A stretch of 64,000 nucleotides of DNA. Source: Dyadobacter psychrotolerans (GTDB taxonomy: Bacteria; Bacteroidota; Bacteroidia; Cytophagales; Spirosomataceae). The translations under genes and the position numbers were made by a program. Location: the NCBI RefSeq assembly GCF_004349265.1, contig NZ_SMFL01000024.1:1-64000 (forward strand). The letters run 5' to 3'. Below, piece by piece: positions 37,381 through 46,274 of this stretch. Every line of letters starts with the position of its first letter. The stretch's first letter is position 1. The notes under the pieces are model-generated. The model was not told the origin of the DNA, did no database searches, and was given only the letters and a program-made list of their open reading frames with translations.

Positions 37381-37501
37381 CTTAACCAAACGCGGCATTG
37401 GCCAGGTTGCGCTTAATTCGCTGGCACTGCTTATTTTATTTTCTATGTTTGCTGCTGCATTGATACTGATTGGAAACAGGAAAAACCTTCCTTTTAGATA
37501 A
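37343..37501 (+). CDS. Possible small membrane protein overlapping the DUF6933 gene
   Basis: From a GTG at 37343, in the +1 frame of the preceding gene, an open frame of 52 codons reads AKPYPFFDLTKRGIGQVAL and then a membrane helix (ALLILFSMFAAALILIG) with an RKNLPFR tail. It ends at the TAA at 37499-37501. The start codon and 38-bp overlap are atypical. It is kept because the helix and charged tail look selected. Confidence 0.35.
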
Positions 37502-37517
37502 TGTATAAAAGAGGTTC

Positions 37518-38678
37518 CTAATCAACTACCTTACGGATCAGCTTGTATTCGTCAGCTGCCAAAATATCTAACCTGCCATCGGTTGCCACCACAATCTGAT
37601 CACGGAATTTTTTAACCCGTGAAAGCATGGGTTCTATGATCGTATTGCTGTGACTGACAAAATCGTAAAGATCTTGCTGACTAGCGGGCAATTTATATCC
37701 ACGTGAGCTACTGGCGACAAGTACGCCGGCATCTCTTAAAGGTGCTATCACCTTTGTTTGGAAGTAATGCAACGAAACATTTTTTCCCCTTCTGGCCCCG
37801 ACATGTTCCATGAGCTCGAAGCTGGTGATGTACCGCGTAGGGTTGATGTGCCGGAAATGGAATAGGAGATAACCCAGGCAACTGACCTGATCGATACTTT
37901 GCTGTGCCCGGTCAGAGGATTTGCGGGAAAGAAAGCCGTTAGCGAGTTTTACGCTGAGCTCAGCCAGAAGCGGGTCATAGTGTGGGCCCGGCTCGGGCAG
38001 GTTTGCCAGATTCTGTTCAAAGGCGTCCGGCCAAAACTTGATGGTTAGCAGTTTTCTTTTGAGAATATCTATGAATTCTGTGCGCTGATCGGTGATCACA
38101 GTTTCATCATAGCACCTGGCCAGACTGCCAGCAATAAAGCCTGCCGTCTGGACTAACAGATTATTTTGAACCTTGGTAAAACCGAAAGTTGATTCGTTGA
38201 AAAGATTGGAGATGTGGTTTTGCTGGACATAGCTGATTAAGCCTTTCATAAAGCTTTCATCGCCGGGCTGGTTGGTCACCAATTCCAAATCCGGAAATAA
38301 TCCAGAAAGTTCACGGTCGGCCAGTCCGTGCATGAATTTGAATAGTGATCCTTTGAAGCGAAGTCCCTGGCCGATCAGCTGCCGTTTATCAACGATGAGG
38401 GCGAATATCTTGAAATCGACTTCGTGAAGATCTTCCAGAATCTCTCTTCTTTTAACGTGATCGTTACCAATCACATCAGAATCGATGTTATTTCTGTTGA
38501 AATACCTTTTCTGAACTGCTTCCAATATGGAAAGTGCCTGAGCGAGACCCTCGTTTCCTGTAACGATTGCTGTAACGATAAAATGGGTCGAAGCCAGCTG
38601 ACCAGTTGGGCTCTTTTTAGAAAAGTCCAGTGAATTATTTCCCCATTCACTCAGGTAGGCTATGCGGTTTTGCATCAT
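37518..38678 (-). CDS. DUF3800-like protein
   Basis: This 386-residue protein has the DUF3800 hallmarks of a small-molecule/RNase-H-like fold: STHFIVTAIVTGNE near the start and FKIFALIVDKRQL in the second strand. The C-terminal half is an unassigned helical domain with a YITSFELMEHVGARRGKN winged-helix-like segment. DUF3800 genes are common in mobile elements; activity is unknown. Confidence 0.6.
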   Translation of the reverse strand: MMQNRIAYLSEWGNNSLDFSKKSPTGQLASTHFIVTAIVTGNEGLAQALSILEAVQKRYFNRNNIDSDVIGNDHVKRREILEDLHEVDFKIFALIVDKRQLIGQGLRFKGSLFKFMHGLADRELSGLFPDLELVTNQPGDESFMKGLISYVQQNHISNLFNESTFGFTKVQNNLLVQTAGFIAGSLARCYDETVITDQRTEFIDILKRKLLTIKFWPDAFEQNLANLPEPGPHYDPLLAELSVKLANGFLSRKSSDRAQQSIDQVSCLGYLLFHFRHINPTRYITSFELMEHVGARRGKNVSLHYFQTKVIAPLRDAGVLVASSSRGYKLPASQQDLYDFVSHSNTIIEPMLSRVKKFRDQIVVATDGRLDILAADEYKLIRKVVD

Positions 38679-38745
38679 ATTCTATCTGGTGGCCTGATAT
38701 CAGTCATTGATAAAGACCGCCGATTCAGCGTGGTTAATGGAGCAA

Positions 38746-39222
38746 TTAATTTCCGGGTTCAGCTTCGACTTTTGGTTTACGCCCTCTGGGCTTTCCAGTA
38801 TAGGGCGCTTTTTCAACTATTGTTTCAGGCGATATCGCCAAAGCGTAACCTGCAACCCCTTCATGATCAAAAATGGATGCAGTGAAGACATGTTTGCTGC
38901 CAGCATAATCAATTCCACCTTTTGACAGGATTAAATCCAGGGCCAGAGAATAGCCACGGCCAGTCCGCACAATAGCGAAGGCGTTTGACTGATCTGTCGG
39001 GATCAAGTAAAGGTTTTTGATCTTGCGTTTTCCCTGATCAGTACCCACCTGAAATTTTGTGTTCTCAGGCTCAATCCCTAATTCTTCAATCGTAGCTGCC
39101 AGAAATATGATTTTTCCTGCACTGGAAATGTACCCCGTAGGGAGCGTCTTTACTTTGACTTTTTCTTTTGTTTTTGGCTGGTTTTCTTCTGGAAGGAAAA
39201 ATCGGATGTCTTTTGGTGCCAT
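38746..39222 (-). CDS. Hypothetical protein with AT-hook-like tail
   Basis: This 158-residue soluble protein begins MAPKDIRFFLPEENQPKTK and ends in a basic GKPRGRKPKVEAEPGN tail resembling an AT-hook. The centre (FLAATIEELGIEP, then YSLALDLILSKGGID) is alpha/beta. The upstream gap contains nothing else clear. DNA binding through the tail is inferred. Confidence 0.55.
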   Translation of the reverse strand: MAPKDIRFFLPEENQPKTKEKVKVKTLPTGYISSAGKIIFLAATIEELGIEPENTKFQVGTDQGKRKIKNLYLIPTDQSNAFAIVRTGRGYSLALDLILSKGGIDYAGSKHVFTASIFDHEGVAGYALAISPETIVEKAPYTGKPRGRKPKVEAEPGN

Positions 39223-39382
39223 TATTTGCTTTGGTTAATGCATATTGGCTGCAATATAGTACTAGTGCATAGAAAAATTTAAAAATTTGAATGGTATGAT
39301 TTCCAGAGGCCTTTGATATAGTATTCATTTCACTGGCTTAAATTTTTTATGTTTCTGATTGCACACTTGACCCATATTAGTC

Positions 39383-39811
39383 ATGAATAAAAATGGAGCA
39401 ATTATTATTATTGAAGACGATGAAGACGATCAGTTTTTACTGGAACAGGCATTTAATGAGTTAGGCTACGAAAATGATCGGATGTATTTTCCAGATGGCG
39501 TTGCAGCGCTGGAATATCTGCATGGTGAAATATCATTGCCATTTTTGATCCTATCAGACATTAATCTGCCTATGCTCGATGGGCTTGATCTAAGAAGAAA
39601 ATTGAAGAACGATGCTGATATGAACCTAAAATGCATCCCATATTTGTATTTGACAACCGCTTTGAACCATCAGGTTGTTATAGATGCGTACAGCGCTTCG
39701 GCCCAGGGCTTTTTTGTCAAGCCATCCAGCTATGAAGATATCAAGGATACCATCAGGTTGATCGTTGAATACTGGAGAAAATGTGCAACACCAAATAATT
39801 TTTTAAAATGA
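39383..39811 (+). CDS. Single-domain response regulator
   Basis: This 142-residue receiver domain has acidic residues D12-D13, phosphoacceptor D59 in LILSDINLPMLDG, a Thr in YLYLTTA and Lys in FFVKPSS. There is no output domain, and no histidine kinase lies nearby. It resembles Rcp1-type CheY-like proteins that interact with a separately encoded phytochrome or kinase. Confidence 0.88.
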   Translation: MNKNGAIIIIEDDEDDQFLLEQAFNELGYENDRMYFPDGVAALEYLHGEISLPFLILSDINLPMLDGLDLRRKLKNDADMNLKCIPYLYLTTALNHQVVIDAYSASAQGFFVKPSSYEDIKDTIRLIVEYWRKCATPNNFLK

Positions 39812-39997
39812 GATTTCTGCATATCAGGCTTTTTATCAGAAAAATAGTCAGAGTAGTAAGAGCGTAATTATGAACTAAATTATTAGTCCTACAACTTCTA
39901 TTTAACATAAGATAACTTATACAACAATGTATTACACTGATTTACAGCATATTAATTAATTTGCTACTATTTACAACGTATATTTGATCAATAAAAG

Positions 39998-40336
39998 TTA
40001 AGCTCGGTTGATGTTATAATCTAAAGCATCAGGATTTGTGTAAATATTATCCTTATTGGTAAAAAATGCAGAATTCCCTTTTGCAACAGTCCATATTTTC
40101 GAATATTGTAAACCAATCTTGAACAGATCATCCGGCCGCTGCTTATTTAATATGACGTTGGCTGACAAACGGTTACTTTCAAAAACAAGATCAAAAGCAG
40201 AATCCTTATGAAAATGGATCGAGGAGAATATTTCGTCTCTGCTATCCAACATATATTGCCCCACTATAAAATAGTGAACACTTGACCCATCAAGATCAAT
40301 TTTCATCTGCTGCATAATTGTTTGAATATCAGCCAT
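39998..40336 (-). CDS. Hypothetical protein
   Basis: This 112-residue protein, MADIQTIMQQMKIDLDG then HYFIVGQYMLDSRDEIFSS, has no recognised family. It is the last gene of a three-gene minus-strand group with a 53-bp gap upstream. Confidence 0.5.
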   Translation of the reverse strand: MADIQTIMQQMKIDLDGSSVHYFIVGQYMLDSRDEIFSSIHFHKDSAFDLVFESNRLSANVILNKQRPDDLFKIGLQYSKIWTVAKGNSAFFTNKDNIYTNPDALDYNINRA

Positions 40337-40389
40337 ATTGAACCGTTAGATTAAATTTGATACATAAAGTATCTTGATTTACTACCACC

Positions 40390-40680
40390 TTAAACTTGGA
40401 ACTGGCCGTTAATATTAACCTTAAAATCTCCTGAAGTAGCAACATCAAAGGCCTTCTTATATTCAACACTTGTAATTTCATCCCAATCTTCGCTAAATGC
40501 CTTTAAGTCAATTCTATCTCCGGGTTTTGAAAGATCATATTCACGGTGTTCTATGATTGGATTCCCATTTAGGGAATTTACGACTTCGCAAACTGGCGGT
40601 TTTAAATTAGCCATTAAATGGGCATAGTGATAAATACCATTCCGTTGTAATTTCTTAAAATATTGATCCTGATTATTCAT
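40390..40680 (-). CDS. Hypothetical protein overlapping Uma2 gene
   Basis: This 96-residue protein (NNQDQYFKKLQRNGIYHYAH, then SEDWDEITSVEYKKAFDVAT) overlaps the Uma2 gene upstream by 8 bp, so it is probably co-translated. Function unknown. Confidence 0.55.
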   Translation of the reverse strand: MNNQDQYFKKLQRNGIYHYAHLMANLKPPVCEVVNSLNGNPIIEHREYDLSKPGDRIDLKAFSEDWDEITSVEYKKAFDVATSGDFKVNINGQFQV

Positions 40681-41272
40681 TGTCGCTTACATTAAAATCA
40701 ATTTCAAAAAAATCACTTAATCGAACATCTAAACCTGGTAGCACGGTTCCGCCCGAAAGATATTCTTCAAAAGACACTTTGCATTTTAAATTTCCATTCT
40801 GGTAAACATACGTGGTCTTCTCTTCCATACAGACTAACCATGCCAGCTTTACTCCATTTTCGATCCATTTGACCATTTTCGCTTTCAGCACATCCAGGTT
40901 GTCAGTCCCTGCCATTAATTCGATAATGAAATCAGGTGCCAAAGCAAGAAAGGATCTTTTATCTGTGATTGTATTCCACCTGTCAAAGCTTATCCAGGCA
41001 ATGTCAGCAGTCAGCATCGAAGTATCAGGCAAGAAATAACCACAGCCTGAGCTTAAAACTTTTCCCTTCTTATTAATACGGTTCCAAATACCGATCTCCC
41101 CCATCAGCTCACTTCTGTTAGCACTCATCAGGGCGGTAGAAGCTGCCATCTGAATGAAAAGCTGTCCTTGCTCATCCCTTTCAACATTTAAATCAGGATT
41201 AGCAAAGCAAAAGGATACCAACTCACTATCAGTGAATGGCTTAATTGAAGGTAGATTCAATGGTTTAACCAC
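40673..41272 (-). CDS. Uma2-family putative nuclease
   Basis: This 199-residue protein has the PD-(D/E)XK fold of Uma2: LPDTSMLTADIAWIS followed by APDFIIELMAGTD and then LDVLKAKMVKWIENGVKLAW. The D and E residues supply the active site. Uma2 proteins are frequent and of unclear role in Bacteroidota and cyanobacteria. It overlaps a small downstream gene. Confidence 0.82.
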   Translation of the reverse strand: MVKPLNLPSIKPFTDSELVSFCFANPDLNVERDEQGQLFIQMAASTALMSANRSELMGEIGIWNRINKKGKVLSSGCGYFLPDTSMLTADIAWISFDRWNTITDKRSFLALAPDFIIELMAGTDNLDVLKAKMVKWIENGVKLAWLVCMEEKTTYVYQNGNLKCKVSFEEYLSGGTVLPGLDVRLSDFFEIDFNVSDNE

Positions 41273-41382
41273 GTTATTTTAACTCATTTTCCAAATATAA
41301 GAAATCATATCTGCCACTTGCTAACTGCTATGGCAAGTTGGAACATGTGTATTTCATAGAAATAACTATTTCACTGTTTATT

Positions 41383-41778
41383 TTATTTATCTGATATGTT
41401 AACCTCCTTTAAATCTGAAAGTGTCAATGCCTGATTCCCAAACTTGGCAGACGCATCCTTAAGCGAGATTTCCAAGCGCTCTACAATTTCTTTAAAATCA
41501 TCAAATTTTGGAGCTTTCGAGCGAATAATCTTACCGCTCTGATCAATGAGACTTGAAATATCCTGCATAGCGGCCTGAAATTCTCGATTTTCGATCCGGA
41601 CCAACAGCTTTTCTTGAAAAATCACCGTTCTCACCATATCAGAAATTGTCTGCTTCCGAGTCCTTCTATACAGCTCCTGAATCTGTAATAATTCGGCGTC
41701 AGTCAGCCTTACCCGCATGTTTTTTTCCCTGCGATTTTCACTTTCCATGGGTTTTCGTCCTGCTCCTTTAATGTTCAT
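41383..41778 (-). CDS. MobC-like mobilization protein (ribbon-helix-helix)
   Basis: This 131-residue protein has a basic N-terminus (GRKPMESENRREKNMRVRL) and a ribbon-helix-helix motif LTDAELLQIQELYRRTR, as in MobC relaxosome accessory proteins. No second relaxase gene follows, so it is either an orphan from an older mobilization module or helps the DUF5712 relaxase elsewhere. Confidence 0.65.
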   Translation of the reverse strand: MNIKGAGRKPMESENRREKNMRVRLTDAELLQIQELYRRTRKQTISDMVRTVIFQEKLLVRIENREFQAAMQDISSLIDQSGKIIRSKAPKFDDFKEIVERLEISLKDASAKFGNQALTLSDLKEVNISDK

Positions 41779-41880
41779 TAGTAATGAGGCTGTTATAATT
41801 CATGTCCCACATTAATTAATAACTTATCCTTTCCTTTTTTAGTTCCTGAGCCGTGTTTTGCATCAGAAATAATCGGAACA

Positions 41881-42057
41881 ATGGATCAAAAACAACAATT
41901 TATAAGCGAGGAGCCGAGAAACAAACAATTGCTTTTGTCAGAAGGATGTACAATTTCAGGGCTAGTTTTTTCCCGATTAAGCCTCACAAGCTTAACCCCT
42001 GTATTGGAAGATGGTAAAATTTGCTTACCCGGAATTCACATTTATTCGGATCCGTAG
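41881..42057 (+). CDS. Possible small protein
   Basis: A 58-codon frame from ATG 41881 reads MDQKQQFISEEPRNKQLLLS then GCTISGLVFSRLSLTSLTPV. It is weakly protein-like and sits in the 41779-42311 gap between MobC-like and the next gene. The rest of that gap holds a spaced inverted repeat (41809-41822, 42134-42147) and nothing else. Confidence 0.3.
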   Translation: MDQKQQFISEEPRNKQLLLSEGCTISGLVFSRLSLTSLTPVLEDGKICLPGIHIYSDP

Positions 42058-42311
42058 GATTTCTTGAAGCTAGCCAATTCATCCAAGATCAATCATTGAT
42101 AGAACGAGTGACAAAATGCTATAAATCAAATGTTTATTAATTAATGTCCCACACAAATTATTAAACGTGATTTTGCGTCCTACTATTTTTGCACCTAATG
42201 TATTTGGTTTGTGGAAGTTAAATGAACGAAGCATGAGATATGGAATCTTGCCCATAGCAACTTTCCTTCTTTCCGCGATCAGTACATCAGTTATTTGAAA
42301 TAAAAAAAGTT

Positions 42312-42581
42312 ATGACAACAGATACAGATATTCAAAACAAAGAAACAGACATTGAAAATTTTGAAGTTTCCCTAACAAAGTCAGGTTTTTCCGTTAAGGC
42401 AAGCAAAATTTCTCAGACTGGTGTTCTGGAAGTAATGAAATCTCTTAGAAAAACAGCTGTTATAGTTGTAGTCAGTATAATCGTTTCAATTACCCTACTA
42501 CACAGTGTTGGAATAGATTTCGGAAAAGATCTGAAAGCTAATATCAGCAACATTTTTAAAGCTCATCAACGCGCTCCATGA
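42312..42581 (+). CDS. Small single-pass membrane protein
   Basis: This 89-residue protein has an acidic N-terminus (TDTDIQNKETDIENF) and one membrane helix near 50-68 (AVIVVVSIIVSITLLHSVG), with a short basic tail. It is the first of three plus-strand genes with small gaps. Function unknown. Confidence 0.6.
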   Translation: MTTDTDIQNKETDIENFEVSLTKSGFSVKASKISQTGVLEVMKSLRKTAVIVVVSIIVSITLLHSVGIDFGKDLKANISNIFKAHQRAP

Positions 42582-42642
42582 CATATTTCGTTTAAGATGT
42601 GTAATTTGTTAAACGATTACTTTAACCCTAGACAATTCAGGT

Positions 42643-42885
42643 ATGTTATTTCAAGTTGATGACTTTGAGGTGGAATTTGAAGGTTTGAAGGTGGCTGTCA
42701 AAGTTATGGATATGGTTGGTAGAACTGTTTTTCAGCTGACTTTTCCGGATGGACGAAAGCCTTTGATTATCAGTAGGTCCAAAGTCTTTGACGGTCGCAA
42801 GGTTTGGATGTCGATCCCAGAAGGAAGGCAGTCAGAAGCAATTCCAATTGGCGCGAAAATTGTTGAACATTTTTCGAAATACTAA
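42643..42885 (+). CDS. Hypothetical beta-rich small protein
   Basis: This 80-residue protein, MLFQVDDFEVEFEGLKVAVK then RKVWMSIPEGRQSEAIPIGA, is probably a small beta sheet. It lies 12 bp before the SRAP gene. Similar short ORFs often precede SRAP genes in Bacteroidota; function is unknown. Confidence 0.6.
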   Translation: MLFQVDDFEVEFEGLKVAVKVMDMVGRTVFQLTFPDGRKPLIISRSKVFDGRKVWMSIPEGRQSEAIPIGAKIVEHFSKY

Positions 42886-42897
42886 AAACCAGTAATC

Positions 42898-43731
42898 ATG
42901 TGCTATTACAACGGTCAAAAAGTGACCAAAGCCGAATTCATACAACTAATGCAGCTTGAAAAGGCCGTTAAAGATTATGAATTTCTAAACAGGAATGTAA
43001 CCCATGCATTCGAGTTTGGAAATATTGCCGTCTTAAAACCACGTTACACGCGCGACAATTTTGATATCGTCCAAATGGAATGGGGTTTTCTACCGAAATA
43101 TCTAAAGAACCGCGCTCAGGTTGAAAAATTCAGGAAAGGCTACATGAAAAAAGATGGAACTTGGCAGAAACCATACGACACACAGAATGCCAAAGGTGGC
43201 GAACTACTATTTCCTGATAAAATTTACCGGGAAGCTGCCCTGGAGCGTAGATGTCTTATTTTATCCTCAGGCTTTTACGAGTGGAGACATGAGTACGGAA
43301 TCAACAAACGTACTGGTGAAAAGAAAAAAACAGCCGATAAATACCCCCACTACATTGGGGTAAAGGACCAACCGTACTTCTATGTAGCAGGGATCTGGCA
43401 ACCCTGGACAGATCAGGATACTGGCGAAACGGTTAATACTGTGAGCCTGGTAACTACTGAAGCAAATGCAAAAATGGCGAAAATTCACAATTCCAAGAAG
43501 AGAATGCCGACCATACTGCCAGACAATCTATCGTGGGAGTGGATGATGGATGACCTGCCGGAAGATCGCATTACTGAACTTGCAACTTTCCAGCTTCCGG
43601 AAGACTTAATGGAAGCATGCTCTGTTCATAAAGACTTTCTGAAAGCAGAAGATCCAACAGTTCCGTTCATTTACGATGAGCTGGTTGCATTGGACAATCC
43701 TACTCCACCAGCACAAGCATCACTTTTTTGA
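42898..43731 (+). CDS. SOS response-associated peptidase (SRAP/HMCES family)
   Basis: This 277-residue protein is predicted to shield abasic sites in single-stranded DNA by covalent linkage. The catalytic Cys2 is at the start (MCYYNGQKV), with FYEWRH and IHNSKKRMP supplying Glu and His. The whole domain is present. It follows two small genes and ends at a hairpin terminator. Its presence suits an element that transfers ssDNA. Confidence 0.92.
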   Translation: MCYYNGQKVTKAEFIQLMQLEKAVKDYEFLNRNVTHAFEFGNIAVLKPRYTRDNFDIVQMEWGFLPKYLKNRAQVEKFRKGYMKKDGTWQKPYDTQNAKGGELLFPDKIYREAALERRCLILSSGFYEWRHEYGINKRTGEKKKTADKYPHYIGVKDQPYFYVAGIWQPWTDQDTGETVNTVSLVTTEANAKMAKIHNSKKRMPTILPDNLSWEWMMDDLPEDRITELATFQLPEDLMEACSVHKDFLKAEDPTVPFIYDELVALDNPTPPAQASLF

Positions 43732-43771
43732 AATGTTTCTTAACAATTGAACTGTTCTAGTCTACTAACAA

Positions 43772-43797
43772 AAGCTGCTCCGGAAATGGAGCAGCTT
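43772..43797. terminator. Hairpin between convergent genes
   Basis: AAGCTGCTCC (43772-43781), loop of six, GGAGCAGCTT (43788-43797): perfect 10-bp stem between the SRAP and DUF6876 genes. It is flanked by A and T tracts suitable for use in both directions. Confidence 0.7.
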
Positions 43798-43804
43798 AAT
43801 CTGG

Positions 43805-44170
43805 TCAGTATTCACTTGGCAATAAAATCACATTATCTGTAACGTAGATTTTGATCTCTTCTAGCGGGAAGTCGGTATAACTAATTTGTTTTGTGTAGAT
43901 GATCCGGTCATTACCATCATCGCAAGTAAGTACTGCCTTGGATTGTTCTAGGTCCACGTTAAGTGTCCAAACTTGAAATTCTTCGTTTTTAACAAGTGGA
44001 TGAGTTTGTTGAAAAGCGATTTCATCAATGAGCCAATACGCCCCGGCTGTTTCAGCGACATATTTTATACCATCAGTGTATAAGGTGCTTTTGACGATTG
44101 GGTGGCGGTACCACTGCTCTGTTCCTGTAAATTCTGCAAGATCCGCTTTTGTCAATTTTTCCGTTCTCAT
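43805..44170 (-). CDS. DUF6876-like protein
   Basis: The start at the ATG for MRTEKLTKADLAEFTG (44168-44170) is preferred; a longer frame to 44377 would add 69 residues of unlikely composition. The ~121-residue product has TEQWYRHPIV, then TLYTDGIKYVAETAGAYWLI and FQVWTLNVDL, matching DUF6876. Its function is unknown; it is common on Bacteroidota plasmids. Confidence 0.78.
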   Translation of the reverse strand: MRTEKLTKADLAEFTGTEQWYRHPIVKSTLYTDGIKYVAETAGAYWLIDEIAFQQTHPLVKNEEFQVWTLNVDLEQSKAVLTCDDGNDRIIYTKQISYTDFPLEEIKIYVTDNVILLPSEY

Positions 44171-44561
44171 TGCTTTGATGTTTAGCTGCCCTCCACCGTG
44201 GAGAACGATACGGAATCCGCACAAAGCAAAAGGCTGGAAAGACAACACCAACACGGGAGCGAAGCGAATGGATCGGGCAGCGTGATTGACGTCCAGGCTG
44301 CTTTGTGCAACTTGTGTCGTTTCTCTCAGGTGAAAGGGCCGTATCAACAGCCTTGAAAAGTTAATTTTAAAGCGCATCCTTCAGGAAGTAATCAGGATGA
44401 ATTGTGTGATACTTTCAAGCCAAATATCTTAATCCTTCCAGATAGCGAAAATCAAAACATTTGAATATTTTAGAGGCGTCATAAAAAATATGGCATTTAC
44501 CAGTGCCGGGCTTAGAGATCATTTGGCATCGGTGCTCTTCCGCCGATATAAAGTGTAAAAA

Positions 44562-45062
44562 ATGACCAATAATGAAAAGTATCCAGTCTACCCAGAGTTG
44601 CTATCAAACAGCAGTGAGAATGCAGCTTTACCGTTGCCCTCCAACAGGATACAAACTTTCCTTGTATTTGCCGGGCTCATCTGCCCTTATTGTGGCAAAA
44701 AATCAGAATATATTGACAGTTCGTATATATACAGGGGCCAGTCTTACGGCATGATTTATATTTGTAAACCGTGCGACGCCTATGTAGGCGTTCACAAAGG
44801 AACAGACAAAGCGCTCGGGATATTGGCAAACAAAGAACTGCGGGAAGCAAAAAAAGAAGCACATTTTTACTTCGATCAGATTGCAAGAACGGGTATGATA
44901 AATAAAATCTGGACCGAATACATACCAAACTTAGCCAACAGAAATAAGGCCTACCTATGGCTGTCAAAGCAAATGGATATTGACCTGGAATTGTGCCACA
45001 TTGGAATGTTTAATGTTGACCAATGCAAAAAGGTTGTTGAAATATGCAGACAGTTTGTCTGA
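44562..45062 (+). CDS. DUF3268-like zinc-finger protein
   Basis: This 166-residue protein has a CPYCGKKSEY motif and IYICKPCDAYVGVHKGTD, together a zinc ribbon, then a helical C-terminus ending CKKVVEICRQFV. This matches DUF3268-type zinc-finger proteins. Role unknown. Confidence 0.75.
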   Translation: MTNNEKYPVYPELLSNSSENAALPLPSNRIQTFLVFAGLICPYCGKKSEYIDSSYIYRGQSYGMIYICKPCDAYVGVHKGTDKALGILANKELREAKKEAHFYFDQIARTGMINKIWTEYIPNLANRNKAYLWLSKQMDIDLELCHIGMFNVDQCKKVVEICRQFV

Positions 45063-45163
45063 TTTGAAATAGTATTTGCAACTTCCAATAATAAAAGAAC
45101 GACAACTTTCATACCCACAGTTGTTTAAATGGAATACTTACAGTTGGGTTAATGTTATCAATA

Positions 45164-45400
45164 CTAATCTGTTAATTCCATCAAAATATTAGGGACAGCA
45201 CATTTTTGCCAATAAGTCACCGACTTAAACGCTTGGTCCGTTACCTCTACGGCTGAGTTGTAAGCTACTGCTTTTTGATACATGTCCTTTATTTGTTTCC
45301 CATCTCCCGTAATAAGTAGATGTACATACAAATCATGTGCTTTTGCAGATTCAAAATGCCGTATCCTCAGTTTAATATTGTTGGCAATTATCTCACTTCC
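45164..45400 (-). pseudogene. Out-of-frame 3' coding stretch after the membrane protein
   Basis: On the minus strand, about 79 codons stay open to the TAG at 45164-45166 and look coding: NNIKLRIRHFESAKAHDLYV, then HLLITGDGKQIKDMY, then SAVEVTDQAFKSVTYW. No ATG lies at the start. The stretch overlaps the end of the membrane-protein gene (stop 45393-45395) in the +1 frame, so it may be the lost C-terminus of that protein or a separate short gene with an unusual start. Confidence 0.45.
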
Positions 45401-46274
45401 TAATTTGAGTTTTCAATTTTACAAACTCATGACGTATGCTGTCAAACGTAGCCTTATTGCTCTGAAAAATTCGTTTAATATTTCGCCCTGTAACTGAATC
45501 CTGGGCGGCCAAAGCCATAAACTGCTGTTGCGTAAGTATCGATTCCGCATTATGAAGTCTAATATCTAAGCTTTTTAGCAATTGAACTAGCTCTTTTTCC
45601 CTTTCATTTGGCTTGTCAACAAATACCAACGATACAGTGATTATTCCCGTCAAAAGACCAGAAAGAACAAACCCAGAAACGAACCAGCGATTGGCATAAA
45701 TGAGTATACTGGCCTTTTTGTTGTTCACCACTTTATTCTCTCCGTGCTGAAATATCAAGTCCCTTACTCTTTTTGAAATTACATCCTCATAGGTTGCCCC
45801 TGAATCAATTACGGATGCTGGGCTCGTTTTAATGTAAATGAACTTGTTAACGCCGAAAATCTGAGTAGCAAAAAGTATGGAAACGACGTAAGCTAGAAAA
45901 GCCAAAACGAAAAAGAACAACACCAATATCTTAACACCTAAGCTTTGGCCATTTATTGTGTCATTGAAAAATGGCGCAATAACTGCAGTTATCGAAAACA
46001 CGAGTCCCGCCTGCGTGACTACATTACTTATTTTTGTTTCGATAGAACTATGCCGACTGTCCTCGTCACTTACAAGCTCTTGAATTGTTTTGAGATGCTC
46101 CTCCGAAACATTTTGTGTATACCGGTAATTCAACCTAAGACCCTCTAACGTCGCCCCTCGGCTGTTCGGAGGTGAAGTTAGGATCGACGAAGGCTGGTTG
46201 GTAGGCCTTTTGAACAGGTCATTAATGCCATAAAAGTCAGCAATACTCGCCATGGTGTCTGAGAAATTAGTCAT
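45393..46274 (-). CDS. Membrane protein encoded with the graspetide ligase
   Basis: This 293-residue protein has an N-terminal soluble part, two hydrophobic segments near 100-150 (VTQAGLVFSITAVIAPFF, then ILVLFFFVLAFLAYVVSIL) and one near 210-232 (FVSGFVLSGLLTGIITVSLVF), and a coiled-coil-like C-terminus. It overlaps the ATP-grasp gene by 8 bp, so it belongs to the same operon. Possible roles are export or immunity for the peptide product; no family is recognised. Its 3' end may be frameshifted. Confidence 0.7.
   Translation of the reverse strand: MTNFSDTMASIADFYGINDLFKRPTNQPSSILTSPPNSRGATLEGLRLNYRYTQNVSEEHLKTIQELVSDEDSRHSSIETKISNVVTQAGLVFSITAVIAPFFNDTINGQSLGVKILVLFFFVLAFLAYVVSILFATQIFGVNKFIYIKTSPASVIDSGATYEDVISKRVRDLIFQHGENKVVNNKKASILIYANRWFVSGFVLSGLLTGIITVSLVFVDKPNEREKELVQLLKSLDIRLHNAESILTQQQFMALAAQDSVTGRNIKRIFQSNKATFDSIRHEFVKLKTQIRK

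Noticed and set aside
41886-41905. Isolated iteron-like AAAACAACAATTTATAAGC
   Set aside because: One base short of the iteron core, alone and far from the origin; probably chance.
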